Shown: piece by piece, positions 33,871-46,769 of the stretch
Layout: the number at the start of each line of letters is the position of its first letter
How positions within the stretch are numbered: the stretch's first letter is position 1
Assembly: GCA_013397795.1 (NCBI GenBank)
Contig: VZTJ01003574.1
Span: 1,331,345 to 1,395,344 of the forward strand
Length of the DNA stretch: 64,000 nucleotides
Direction: 5' to 3'
DNA from: Orthonyx spaldingii
Taxonomy: Eukaryota; Chordata; Aves; Passeriformes; Orthonychidae
Position numbers and translations under genes: made by a program
Notes under the pieces: model-generated
Told to the model about the DNA's origin: nothing
What the model saw: the letters and a program-made list of their open reading frames with translations, nothing else
The model's database searches: none

Positions 33871-36800
33871 TTGCCAAACTTGGATTGCACCAGCCTGGTT
33901 TGGTGCCTGGCCTTTGGAAGGGGCCAGCACAAGGTGCTAAAGGCAGTTTACACCAGGAAGTCTTTTCTTAGGCTCTTGTTGTCCCAAGAAATGAAGGTTT
34001 AGGAAGTGTTATGAACTGTAAGGACACGGGGCAGGGAGCGTATCTCACTGTGCACGCAAGCAGTGCTTGCATGCTGCAGCCACTGCTGGACCATAAATAA
34101 ATGTTAGTGGGCACTCTCTCTCCCAAAGCACCTATCACTGCTGCCATCCATGTGGAAAGAGGAAAGTAAATAGATTCTTGGATTGTCTTAAAGGCAGAGG
34201 GAATAGGATAGGATCAGTCTATTGGATTTGTTGAATAAACTACAAAAAATAAGATCTAATTCTCTGCAGGCACAGGGTAATGGGCTGTGTTGTATTTTGC
34301 ATTTGAAGCACCAGAGCATTCAAACTAAGCTGTCAAACTGGTGGGCTTGGTTGAATTAACCATGGCCTGAACTGGGCACAATATTTTTCGGACTTATTTA
34401 TGCTCCAGTAGAATTTATGCCTGGTTGCAGCAGACATGGTGTGCTCTCTGCCCCACCGTGCTTACAGCAGGAATTACATACGGGGGAGCCAAAAAGCTGC
34501 TTTGACATTGGTCTAAAAAGCTGACCATGCATCTGGGATTGCATCAGTGGTGTCCCAGAGAAAGGAAGGTAGCTTGCTGGCTGGAAGCTTCTGTTGTAAA
34601 TCCAACCAATATCACTCCTGTGTTTTAATCAAAGCTTCCATCCAAAAGCCATGCATCAGCATGACTCGGTTTGCTGGCTGCTCCACAGAGGCAGAAGACA
34701 ACCCCTTCACCCTCTGGCTCTTCCCCCTTGTCTGGCCAAGATGTTACAACCCAGAAAAAAACCCAGCATTGTGCTGACACTGATGCTGCTTGTGCCCTTC
34801 CCTGCTCTGTGAACACAAAAATGTGGCTCTTGGGTTTTGCTCTAAGAGGGTATGAAGTGTCAGGGAAATATTGTGTGCCCTTTCTTTTTAAATAGGGCCT
34901 TTGTACTGGCCTTAAAGATAGGTAAGAGGGATTCATGCACTCCCTGACAGCTGTGGGGAAGTGGAAACTTTTCATTGCATTCTCTAGATGAAGATCAGAG
35001 GTTGTGAGATGAGAGGAGAGAGGCTGGCAGTGGAACAACCCACAGGTTAATCATGCAGTTGGCATTTGGGGGATCCAGCTTCAGTTCCTACAGAGTATTT
35101 CTAAGTATTTAGCCCAAAGCAAACACATAAAGAAACTGAAGAGCACAAAAACATGAGAAATGATCAGCCCTGCAGCAGGCTCTGTTGTAGCTTTAAGCCA
35201 TCTAAAGAAGTATCATTATATTCTGTGTGTTGTATTCCAGTTGGAAAACCTTTGCAGTGCCTCAGCAGTTGCCTTGCATGCATACAGAGCACATCGCTCT
35301 TATAATATAGATGATATCTTCTGGCCACTTTTAAATTAACAGAGCCTCTGGTGTAAATTCATTGTAGTTTTCATTCTTATTTCCTCTACCCAAAATACCT
35401 TAAGAATTGGAGATTTCAGCTGCACGGAGGGACTTTGGGGGAGCAGCTGTGCCTCAGCTGTGCTCTCAGGTGTCCCTTGCTGCCCTTCCCAACATGCTGC
35501 AGTCACCCAGTGTGAGCAGGGCTCTGTTGGGCTGGCCTTGACTGACTATTGGCCATGGGGCACAGGAGGATGTGGCTGGGCCAGTAATGCAGCAGGAGTG
35601 AACAAAACCCATCTCCCCTGGGTTGCACCCTCTCTCTCTAGCTACAGCAGCCTGCTCTGCCAGCCTGTTTCTCTGCTGCGTCAAACCTAGGGGCTTTCAT
35701 CAGAATTTTAGCTTTTCTGATAAGTAAAAAAAGCTGGTGCCCATTCTCTGGCTCTGAAGACAAGTGGCATGGCATGGTTCATGTCCTTGTGGCTGACCTC
35801 TTCTCCCCAGAAGAAATTAACCTCAGCTGGGCTGTCTCTGCCAAAATGCCCATGGCAGCCTGGGCCGTGACTGTCCACTGTGGTGTGGATGGTGGGGCAG
35901 TGCTGTGTTCTCCTTTAGTTACTGGTGTAGAAACAGCCAACAAGTCTCCAGTAGTACAGAGCTGGTGGGGCAGGGTGGGTGTCGCACATCTCTGGGAGAA
36001 GATGCCCTCATGTCTGGGGTGCAGGGCTGGTGCTGTCCAAAGCTGTGCCCCCCTGTCTGTGGGGACCTTGAACTGTGAGGATGCCCAATGCAATTTTTCT
36101 CCAGTAGCTCAGATGCTGGCTCACAAAAATCAGGAAAAATACAGCACAGAGGAGTTCCAGCAAGGTCTTGCCACCTTTGTCAAGTAGCAGCCAACTTACC
36201 TCACTCAGTGCCCAGGCAAGAAATGAACTTGCTAAATGAGTATATTTACTGCAAATGAATTTGTACCAAATCTTGTATGTGCAGCAAAATCCTCTTAGAT
36301 GAGCATCTGATAAAGGATTAAAACTATTAAATGATTAAAAAATCCCCTCTGCCAAATGGTGAAATATACAGATTATACGGTGCTTTGTTGTTTTGTTTTT
36401 CCCCTTGGCTTTGCTATTCCCACCCTCCTTGCCCTGTTTGAGGGGAGGGAAGGGAGGGAGAAAGGTCTCTGTTGCATCCCTCTGAGGCACAAGGGATGTC
36501 AGGGAAGCTGGGGGAGCAGTGGTAAACTCCATCAGCCTGCAGGAAGGGGGAAAAGGTCCCTCAAGCCTCTCCCAGCTGCATGCTGTGTCCTGCTTTTCTG
36601 GGAAGCAGATGGATTTCTCCTTAGTATGGAGAGCTTTCCTCATAGGAAAGACTGGGCACACTGGGAGGCTCCTGAAAATTTAGAAGCCAAAACTGGTGAA
36701 GCCAAGGAGCAAGACTAAACCCTACAGGAGGGCTATTGCAGGCAGGATAATATCCCAGAGGAGTTTCATGGAGGCACTCCTCTCCTTAGGCAGAACAGAG

Positions 36801-37559
36801 GAAGGATTGTTCTCAGGCAGCACCTGAGCTGCAGTGTCTCTGGGGAGGACCATCGGGGTTCCTTCAGCTCTAGGACGTGTCACCTCGGTGAGCTTGTCTG
36901 CAGAAATGTCCTGGGGCTCAGCAGCTCCCTATGATTTGCATCACCTGTGTTGCAGGTGGTGGCACGTGACCTCAGCTATGTTGGGTGTCAGACCATCTCC
37001 CCTGTCAGAACTTCGTTTGTCTGTGACACGTGCATGTCTCCTTTGGGTGTGCAGCCAAGCATTCGGGGCTTGCTAGGAGTTTCTTAGCCCACACTTCTAA
37101 GGCAGTAATTGGGACACCCCTGATACCAGAGGAAAAGTTCCAAATACTCTGTTGTGGGAGGGATCCAGCTGAAGCTCCTCCTGATGCTCATCATGTTCAC
37201 AAGGCTCAGATGTGCTTTGTCCTCACCCTGAACTAGAGGGTGTGAGAAGACTTCCTTGTTGTGGTTGTGTGCCTGGGTAACTCCTCATAGCTCTGGGAGA
37301 GGAAGGTTGGCTGAGAGAACAGGTAAGGGCAGGACACAGGCCACTGCTACAGCCCTGAAGGTTGAAATGAGAGTGAGACATCAGCATCCCTGCTGTGAAA
37401 GGAGCTCTGCTGTGGGCTTGAGCAGAGCCAGCATTTCCCTCAGGCTGCCTAGGGCTTGCTTTTTGCTGCGGAGTGGGACCCCACCAGCCATGGGCTGCTG
37501 CTGAAAGTACCTGTTTCCCTGGTGTGCTGGGCACGGGCACTGCTCTGCAGAGGATGTTT

Positions 37560-37880
37560 TGGGGTCAGGCTGGATGAGATAACCACTTCATTAATGTAAC
37601 CCTGATTAGGCAGTCAGGGACTGCATCGGAGTCCAAGTTATTAGGAGCTGTCAGCAGCCGAGCATTCAAGTGGAAGGATGGGAGAGGAGGAAGGAAGAGC
37701 CAAAGGGGCTATAGCAGTGGTGGTGTCAGCTCAGTATTTATGAGGGGAATAAGCCTCTGGTGTTTTATGGCCGGTAAGATGCTGCTTTCTCTGGCTCTGT
37801 TTGATTAGATAGGATTATCTCAAGGGCTCGAATGGCACATCATTGATTTCTGCTCACTTTCATGGGGACATTCAGCAGCC
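37560..37880. promoter_or_regulatory. Candidate conserved non-coding element
   Basis: Contains CTTCATTAATGTAACC, CCTGATTAGGC, GTTATTAGG, TTGATTAGATAGG and GGATTATC, a cluster of ATTA/GATTA cores, with isolated CpGs (GCATCGGAG, CAGCCGAGC, GGCCGG, GCTCGAATG). No repeat is recognised. Enhancer function is inference. Confidence 0.25.
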
Positions 37881-39449
37881 CTGATCTATCCCCCCTGGTT
37901 CCAGAGCACTAAGAGGGGACAGCCACTGCTGGGGGCAGCCCATGCCAGGAGGGGCTGTTTGGAAGGGGGCACCCCTTATTTAGCCTGACTCCAGCTCCCC
38001 TGCTCGCCTGCACTGTGCTCTCTGTTTTGATTGCTTTGGGGCCATCACTCGCTGTCTCCCAAAATCAAGAGCTGGTATGATGATTCTGTCTCCTTGATGT
38101 TTCAGGGAGAGCTGGACAAGGGCAGGAAAGGAAAGAGACGGGAGAGGAATTTACCAGCTCTGAGGGGAACTCAGAAGGCCGCAGTTTCTAACTGGTGTAG
38201 CACTGTGGGAATGAGTCATGGTCAGAGGCATGATCAGTTAGGGACCAGATTTAGGATTATTGGGGAGGTGATGGGTTTTCCAGCTTCCTGTGCCCAAGCT
38301 CTTATTTAGCGTTCATTACACATCTGGAAACTTTGTAAAAATCATATCCCAGGTACCACACCCTCAGTAACCTGTCCTTGTGGGTATCAGGGAGGTTCAG
38401 GTAAGGGCAGTGTGGTGCTGGCAGCAATGTCAGCTGGATAAGCCTGACCACAGTGAGTCAAAGTATTTAAAGGCTGCAACAGAGAGTAGCCTCCCTCATT
38501 TCCATGTTGTAGCTGCTGGCAGAATCCTGAAATGAGATGGTAAATTGCTTTTGTAGCTCTTGTCCATATAAATTGGAGGCTGAGGGGTTACAGAGCAGAC
38601 TTTCCCAACAGGGTTATAGTCTTCTGGCCATGAGCAGAGGGATCTTCGTGCTGCAGTGGCAGAGAGCAGGGCAGGAGAAAAGGGAGTGTAAGGACAGGCT
38701 TTGCTTTATCCTAACCCATTAGACATGGGAGAAACCAGTGCATCTTCAGCAGCATTGGAATCGATTGCCGTGAGGAGAATTGCAGAATATTTCGTGTTCT
38801 TTGGCACATGAGGTTGAAGGCAAGGACAGCATGGAGATCTGAGGGCGTAAAGGGACTGTTGTGAGTTTGGACAGTGATCTTGCTGGAAGGATACTGACTT
38901 GTATTTTGGTTTCTGCTTACCTCAAGCAGTCACTGGTGGGTGGGTTACTTCTGCCTCTTCCCTGTGCATGGGGGACAGTGACTTGTGAGCAGAGGAGCAT
39001 CCTGAGCTGGTGGTTACCAGCGTGATCAGAGGGGCTGTCTGCAGGAGAGGCTGGCAACACCTCTGGGTGTCTCCAGTAAAGTTCAGTGACTCTGTTCCAC
39101 TTGGCATCATGGAGCTGAATAACTTAACAAGCTCAGGGGTTCTAAAAGCACTGTTCTTGTAGCTGGTCTCCTCTGAAAGCAGGGCCAAGGGAGAGCTGGG
39201 CAAGAGGAGCAAAGCACCACAGCATGAAAGGAGGAGGGATGTGGGTGACAGAGGGCTCCTGGGATGGGGCTGAACTGGGGGCCTGTGGGCAGAGGAGCTG
39301 GTGCAGGCAGGTAGCAGGTGCTTCTTATGATGCTGCAGTGCAAGCTGGGACCAGAGTGGAGCACAGAGGAGAGAACGGCAGGAGCACTCAGACCCTGGGG
39401 TTTACTTCTTCTCTTGGAAACTGCATTACTGCATTCCCTTTAACCTTCT

Positions 39450-39451
<2 letters not shown>

Positions 39452-39488
<37 letters not shown>
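39452..39488. repeat. Poly-T tract (at least 37) running into an assembly gap
   Basis: Thirty-seven T residues follow CCTTCTCC and run directly into unknown bases. It may be a microsatellite or the reverse of a poly-A tail on a minus-strand retrocopy; the gap hides the answer. Confidence 0.9.
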
Positions 39489-39548
39489 NNNNNNNNNNNN
39501 NNNNNNNNNNNNNNNNNNNNNNNNNNNNNNNNNNNNNNNNNNNNNNNN
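39489..39548. other. Assembly gap, 60 N
   Basis: Sixty undetermined bases directly after the T run. Sequence resumes with CCTTTGAAGCC. The real gap length may differ. Confidence 0.99.
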
Positions 39549-41120
39549 CCTTTGAAGCCTTTTCTCCCTAATTCATCTGAAGCAGAGATGCTGCCTTTTT
39601 TGGTTTTTTTTTTTCAGGGGAAGTGCTAGCACTCAGCTCCTGCTGGGAAAAAAGTGCTGGAGCCCAGCGCCTGCCGGTCCCTGCTCGTGCTGTGCCCTGA
39701 TTAGCAACTTGTGCTGGAGCACATCAGCACAGGAGGCTGGGCTGCTCAGGGAGCAGTGGAGAGAAGGAGAGAAGGAGGGGCCCATGGAGCTCTCAGTCCC
39801 CTCTTTGAAGAGCCTTTCTGCCTGGTTTGCAGTGCTGGCAGGGCACCGGGGCTGCAGTGTGTGCTGCTGGCTCTGCCGTGTGTGCCAGCCTGCCCGTGTC
39901 CCGCTGGCTCGCCGTGGCCTGACCTACCTTTCCCAGCTTGTTCTGCTGCCTGAGTTTCTTCAGCCTCGGCTCCTCTAATGGAGGCACGAGCATGGGCTTC
40001 CCCTTCCCTCTGCCTCTCTGCCCACACAGGCTGAGAAGCTGCTTTCTTCCCTCGGGGATGCTGCCCAGGCTTTCTTCTGGTGGCATTCAGTAGGTGGGAC
40101 TTGGATTAGACAGAGAGAAAAGAGTGGACAGATTGGGAGTGAAGCTGAGCCCTGCCAAGCTCATTTCAAGAAGGCCCTTGAGGTGCCATTGGCAGTGTCC
40201 AGCCTGTCCTGTGCCTTCGGTGCTGGCTGAGAAATGTCCAGGACTTGCCACTGCAGTAATAAAACCTCATCTTAGGCTCCCAGTCAACCAAAGCTGGTTT
40301 TCTCTTCCCTGAGGTCTGGAGGCAGTAAAAACAACTGCCAGACTATGTTAGAGCTTGCAGTGTAAGCCCAGAACTCTGATGAACACCAGAAAGCCTGCAT
40401 CCCATTCCTGCAAAAAAAGTTCCCTCCCCAGGGAATGAAATAACCACCTGTACAATCATTTTACTCCCATCCACTGGGACTGTTTGCTACCATTAGCACT
40501 AAAAATGATCCTATGGCAACTACTGGCCACCTCCTCCTCCTCACTCCCACTTCAGTAATGAAAACACTCCCTTCTCTCTCCATCCTGAAGAGTTTTAATC
40601 AAATAAACCTGGCACACATGCTCCTGAAAGGAGGATGCTCTTTGTCAGCCAAAATCTGTGCCTGTTCCATTTTCTTCTGATTTAATTTTCCAGAGATTAA
40701 GATACTGCTCATCACCACTCTCAGAACTTGGCTGCTTCTGTTTTGTTTGTTGGTTTTACTCTAGTGGGTTTTTCCTTTCTGTTGGTGGCTTTGTTTTGAA
40801 AATCCTGAAACCCCAAGGGCACCGATTCCCGGGGACCCAGCCGGCTGTGAAATCGATAGGGAGCTGAGCCTTCCCACACCTGGCAGCATCTTGCCTGCTC
40901 TTGCCCTTCGTGCCTGGAATGTGGGTTGTTGTCTTCCTCCAAAGGGCTTTGGCATTGCTCTGAAGAGCATTTCTGCTGGGAATGTGTTTTCCCATAGCAG
41001 GGGCTGTCTCCTGGCTGCCAGCTCCTCTTGCTCTGTAGAAGGTTGTCTGTCTTTGCTGCCATCTTTGGTTCAGCATCTTCATGTAGCCTGAATGGCAGTA
41101 AAAATTTCACCCTCTTGTAT
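39549..41120. other. Unique intronic sequence
   Basis: No recognised element apart from an 11-T run at 39604-39614. The segment 39660-39960 is moderately GC-rich with a few CpGs but less dense than the block at 26 kb. Confidence 0.5.
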
Positions 41121-41742
41121 TAAAGAGTGGGTCCCTCAGGTCTGTGTTTAGTCCTTTTGAATATCTTCAAGGAAGGAGATCCCACAATCTCTGTGGACAA
41201 CCTTTACCAGTACTTGGTCTCCCTCACAGTGGGAGTGGGGGGAAAAAATAATCAATTGTTTCCTTATGGTTTGATGGATCCTCTTGTGTTTCAGTTTCTG
41301 TCTGTTGCTTCTTTCCCTGCCACTGGGCAGCACTGAGAGGAGCCTGGCTCTGCCTTCTTTACACCCTCCCTTCAGGTATTTATAGACACAGATAGATCCC
41401 CCTCAGCCTTCTCTTCTCCAGACTAAGCTGTCCCAGCTCTCTCAGCCTTTCCTTATATGTGAGATGCTTCAGTCCTTTAACCATCTTAGTGGTTCTTTTC
41501 TGGACACTCTCCAGCAGTTCCGTATCTCCCTGGCACTGGGATCCCAGAACTGGGCCCAGCACTCCAGAGGTGACCTCACCAGTGCTGAGTGAAGGGGAAG
41601 GATCCCCTCCCTTGACCTGCTGGCACTGCTAAGTCAGTCCTGGGTACCATTGGCTGCCTTTGCTGCACGAGCACATTGCTGCCTCATGGTCAGCTTGGGG
41701 TCCCCCAAGGCCCCCAGCACCTGTCTCTGCAAAGGGAAAGGA
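41121..41742 (-). mobile_element. Retroelement fragment, minus strand (CR1-related ORF2 end plus adjoining repeat)
   Basis: On the minus strand, 41380-41562 reads through the motif 'RLRELGQLSLEKRRLRG', the C-terminal block of CR1 ORF2. On that strand the next part (41121-41340) resembles the following ORF2/3' UTR. The remainder (41563-41742, 'CCAGAACTGGGCCCAGCACTC', TGACCTGCTGGCAC) matches a very common avian dispersed repeat that I cannot firmly assign to CR1 or an LTR family. The typical CR1 3' end octamers are missing at 41121. The element is degenerate and untranslated. Confidence 0.65.
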
Positions 41743-41773
41743 ATAAGGGTTGTAGCCTTGAAAGTCTGTGTTT

Positions 41774-41946
41774 AAGGCACTGGCACAGGTTGCCCAGAGA
41801 AGCTGTGGCTGCCCCACCCCTGGAAGTGTTCAAGGCCAAGCTGGATGGGGCTTGGAGCATCCCTGTTCTAGTGGGAGGTATTTCTGCCAGAGGGGTGGAA
41901 TGAGACAGTCTTTAATGTCCCTTCTAACCCAAGCCATTCTGTGATT
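41774..41946 (+). mobile_element. CR1 LINE, short 3' tail
   Basis: Starts at GGCACTGGCACAGGTTGCCC, continues GAGAAGCTGTGGCTGCCCC and TTCAAGGCCAAGCTGGATGG, and ends CCCTTCTAACCC, CCATTCTGTGATT. Only about 170 bases of the 3' end are present. It lies about 30 bases from the opposite-strand element at 41121-41742. Confidence 0.88.
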
Positions 41947-44900
41947 AATGGTGGGATTAAGCACATTTATACCTCTCCCTTCTGAGTGTGCCAGCACTTG
42001 ATTGCACCCCATTCCTCTTGGCTTGGCAGACTGATGGGTTTTAGCTTCTACAAAGCATGGGGCTGTTGGTCTTCAGCCTGGAGCTCCCTGGTTTCCCCAA
42101 GGTACGTCTGATGCAGGGAAGGCTGCTTGTTGGAGGGAGAACTCCTGTGTTTGTGCTGATGGAGGGGAAGTGCCCCCAAAGCTGACCCACTCCCAACTGG
42201 CCTCTGAGCACTATTGTTTGTGAGGAGACTGAAACACCCAAATATTTCCAGCACTCTTTGCAGGCTGTGCAGATGTCTGGGGTCAGTGGTGACAAATTAT
42301 GTAGATTCCTCCCCCTTCCCTCTCTCCTTTCTCATTTCCATTATCTGCCTTTTGTAGAGGCTGTAATTTATTGCATTTTGCAACCTTGTAATTTATGGCT
42401 TTTTTATAATTCTTTTCGAGCTTTCAGAAGTAACAGCTCCATGTACCCCAGTGCATTTCATTGTCACACTTGAGGCTTTCCCACCTCCCCCTGCACTTCC
42501 ACTCTTTTCTTGTAACTTGCCTGTTTACTTGCTAAATTATTATTGTGCACTCAATAAAAATTGCATTTAAAAAGTGATAACTGAAATGACATTTAACATG
42601 GAAAGCACTTAAGCATAATTACACTATATGCATTGCATCATTTTGTGACAGTTAATGAAAAAAAACCTCTGAACACAGTTTTTTTGTTGGGGGCTGTAGA
42701 GATTGAGTACTGGCATTTCATCACTTCTAGAAACATGGCTTTTATTTTCACTGGAGTGCTTTGTCCTGGGATTTTTCCTGCCTCCTCCTCCCTTGCTACC
42801 ACAGGTATCCTGTATCTGATGCAGTGGCACAGGGTGAAGAAGTCACTCCTGGCATTCTGAGGGGTTCAAGATGGCATAACATGCTCAGAGTTTGATATTC
42901 CCTGCTGGAAATATTGAGGGGGTTAGCTGTTTGGATCAGTGACTTGAGCAGCCTTGCTGCAGAGTTGCTTGTGTTGGCACCAGGGCTGTGGTAAGGGGGA
43001 AGGAGGTGGCAGCCCCTTGGTTGTCATGGTCCAGTTGTGGATTCTGGGGTGACGGTGTCATCGCAGCTTTGGCTCCTGGTTGTGGCCTACAGGGGTTTTT
43101 TGGAAGGAAGATGCTGCTGGCTGTGGCTGAGGGCTAAACAGTTCATGTCCTTGCTTTATACTGTCCAATGACTTCTGCAGAAAGGGGGAAAGTGTGCCAA
43201 CCCCTCGTGACCCCGTGGCTCATATCCTCACTGACACGACTACTTGATTATTAGATTACCTGCAAATCACAGCTCCTTGACCATCTGCTGTGTGAAACTC
43301 CTCAGCTCAACCCCAGCATCTGTCCAGCTTGGCCATGCAGAGTGTACTGAATTCCTGAGCAGATCAGCCTGGGCTTTCCAGGCATTGTTTCTTCTGCCAT
43401 GCTTTGTCCTGTCTTTTTCCCACCTACGCACTGCAAAACTTCGGCATACGAGGTGCTCCAGGGGTGATCCTCATTCCTTGCTCTTCTTCCCTTCTCCAGA
43501 AAGCGAGATGAGCTTTGTCAGACAGTCACACAGGCTGCAAACCAGCTCTGTAAATCAGGTCCCTGTCTCATACAGGGAACTGCAACTGGAGATGCAGATC
43601 ACAGGGCCTGCAGAACCAGGTCGGTCACCCCTGTAGGAACTGTGGTCTCCTCCTGGGAGCCCTGAGCTGCTTGGGAAAGGGGCGAGGGGGGGTGGAGCTC
43701 TTCCTGCACCTTAAGCAAGGTGAAGAGACAGAACAGGGACCCTGGGTAGCAGGGCACAGGAAGATCTGGAACAGCATTTGAGATGTAGTGAACAGATGAT
43801 GGGAGCCACAGCGCTTGACATTTCCAGGCTGCATGTGAGAGATTTTTGGAGCAAGCTGAGATAGACAGTACGTGTTTGCTGCAGTTTGGAGGAGTGATCT
43901 TCAGGAAGCAGTGTCTGTGGCAGGTTTGGAAGTCCGTGAATTGGAAGGGTACTGGGCTTGTGGGGAAGTGAGCTGGGTAGAAGAAAATGGAATCAAGCCT
44001 TTATATAAAAAAGCAAGGGAGGAGAAAAGCCCCACCAGTGTGGGGCATGGACACATTAAGTGTCCGTGAACAAACTCCCCAGCTTATCTAGAAACAGTGT
44101 GTTGCCTTTCCGTGGTGGTGTTGTGACTTGTTAATCACTTTATGGGTCATTTCATTCAAAATGTTCACCAAAGCATTCTAAGGTTCAGGTACAGGAGGTT
44201 AGTGAACTCAGGCGTTTTTTCCTCTTTTTCTTCAAATGCACACATAACTAGAAACCATGCTGAGGTAGTAATAACCAATATAACTGGGAAAGGAATCTCC
44301 TGGAGAGATTACCCTATGCTTTTTCGAGGAGGAAGAGGTATTTCTGGTTGCTTGTATCTTTTTTTATGATGACGATTTTTCTGACTTAACTTAAAAAAAA
44401 AAAATCTATTGATAAAATCCTCATCTGCTTGCCAGTCCGTTTCATCTGGGAACTATTTGGTGTTATCTTGGCTTAATTCATTAGTAAGAATAAAAAAAGG
44501 CATTAAAAATGGACATCTCTATTGAGAGCACTTAATTCTTTGCAACAAGAGGCAATTATGCCCTATTGAGTAAGTGGTTCGGCATGGGGCTTACTTGAGA
44601 AATTTCTCAGCCTGACAGAGGACCTGGGAAAATAAAGTGGAAGGAGGGCAGACCCCCACACTCTCAGCAGATGTGCAAAATGCCTGTTTTGCCTTGGCTA
44701 TGCCCACAGCCCGAGCAGGAGGCTGGATCACACCAGGTCTGTGATCTGCAGCCGGGCTCTGTCGCAGGGAAGGAGGGGAGCAATTCTGCCCTGAGCTCAG
44801 CAAGTGGCTGGAACACGTTTGCTCTCCTGATGGGCTTATGGCCGAGACTCTGCTCCCCTCCCCAGTCCCACTGGTATTTCACAACAGCACTTCAGTTCTG

Positions 44901-46769
44901 AGCTAATGGGGCTGAATGCTCCTGCAGCACATGGTGGGGGATGCTCCTGCACTGTGCACACTCTGCTCTCAGAAGAGAAAACACTGGGGCTTTCTTGTTT
45001 TGCTTCTGATACGGGGTTGTGTAGGGACCCTTTAGATGATGGCACGTTCACTGCCTGCCGGTGCAGGTGCTCAGTGTCAGACCATCACTGCCAAGTCTGG
45101 AGCTGGGTGTGGCTTTGCTACTGAGAACCAAACTCAGCCCATGGGGTGTTGCTGAGTTTCTAACTTCAGCAGAAATTAATTCTAGCAGCCTGTTGCCTGT
45201 GTTTTTCAGGAGATGGAGAGCAGGTTCCTTCTGGCAGTGTAAGCTGTGGCACCAGGTGTGCCAGAAACACAGCATCGCTCACTCAGGGCAGGGGGCTTTT
45301 CTGAGGGTGGTGATAATTTTGATAAGTTGGATGAGGAGACTTCTATACAGTAGGAAAGGAAATGGCACTAAAAGGAGAAGCAAATTGTGAATCTGTTTCC
45401 TGCTACACTTTTTGTAGCTAAAATTTAGTGATACTTTAAGATGTGTATTGATCATCCAAACTCAGAGATATATGTGGTCTATATAATCATCTAAGTTTTA
45501 TTTATGACACAAACCCAAGTCAGCACTATTATTAATATAATTTCAAACCCACTCTTCTATTATATGATCAACATAAACTGCATTGCAAAGCAGCCTTGGG
45601 GGTTGCCCAGCCTGGAGTGCAGTGACACACTTCAGGACTGAGGGGGAGTGAGCAGGGTGCTGCTGCCACGCTGTGGGGCTCCATCCATGAGCCACTGGGC
45701 TTGAAAAAAGAAGCTGTAGAATAAACCCCTGACATTTGGAACAAGAGGCAAAATCCCACAACCCTGGGAAATTATAGTTTTCTTTTTAGAGCTCACTGCC
45801 TAGTTTTAGGAGGGATGTTACAAGGTGGCATTAAACAGCACCTGATGCATCACCATCACGTCTCACCATTTGAGTTTAAATGTCTCATCTGAAAAAATTC
45901 CAACCAGGTTTCTTTTCAAGCAATTGAGGCTGCTTGCGTTTCAGCTTTTGCCACTGCTGTTTAGAGTAATGCTAATTAACATTCTGGGCAAAGGAGCACA
46001 GAGTGGGGAAAGGAAGTGCTTATGATTTGTAAATGCCACTTTGCTCTTCTGGCGCTGTCCCTCTGGGGAGGGGATTTCTTTCGTCTTGTTCTTGTTTTTC
46101 CTCCTCCCTCCCACTGTCTTGGAGTAAAGCTGATGGTTGGGCACATATTTTGCCTTAAGCATATGCATAACTTTTCACTACCTGTGCAATGGTGGGTGAA
46201 TCTGTGTGGATGTGAGGGGACCTGCGTGCAGAGCACGGACGTGCTGCTCTGGGTGTACAGGAGCCTGTGGCTGCTGCGTGTGAGCCTTTACCAAAGAAAG
46301 AGGCATGTGACAGGCTTGTCCATGCTACAAGTTTCCCATTCCCTTGATGATAAGCTACGAGGAAATGGGGATGAAATCAGAAATTGGCAACATGCTGTCA
46401 GGAGGGATTAATTTCTGTCCCTGATTAACTTTATGCTGGAACAGCAGGAGATGAATACTTTACCATACACGGTGCCCGATGCAACTTTTTCTTACACCAA
46501 GTAGATCTGAATCCATCCCCCATCCAGTGGTTCTTTTGTTGTATGTTCTTAAATTTGGCAGGGCCATTGCTCTGGATGTGTAATGACAGGCCAAATGCAC
46601 GTTTCCTGATGCTGATGGAGAGTACTGAAAAAAATCTGCCAGTGCTTTGGGGGTCTGGCTTGAGCTGTGCAAGTTTTGTTTCTGGTTGTAGAAGCTTTAA
46701 TGTGCTGGTCGGTCCCTAGAGCTCTTGGTGCAATATTAACACTCTCCATTCCTGTGCTACCTTTCCTCT
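41947..46769. other. Unique intronic sequence
   Basis: No transposon recognised. An AT-rich stretch (42480-42650) and another (44100-44560) contain TAAT/ATTA cores. A 9-base-pair hairpin with one G-T pair (loop ATTAA) lies at 44046-44068. Open frames of up to about 130 codons have no support. Confidence 0.5.

Larger units (their letters stand above)
32761..39451. other. Unique intronic sequence with two candidate enhancers
   Basis: I recognise no transposon except a weak MIR-like piece near 33811-33870. Candidate regulatory blocks at 33120-33320 and 37560-37880 are listed separately. The sequence near 38755-38790 (TTGGAATCGATTGCCGTGAGG) slightly resembles an old CR1 core but not enough to call. 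Confidence 0.45.

Noticed and set aside
38750..38830. Possible old CR1 core around TTGGAATCGATTGCC
   Set aside because: There is some likeness to 'ggaa-gacttgcc-gggaggt', but no following 3' end, so it is not callable by eye.
44046..44068. Small hairpin with ATTAA loop
   Set aside because: A 9-pair stem with one G-T pair is expected by chance several times in 64 kb.
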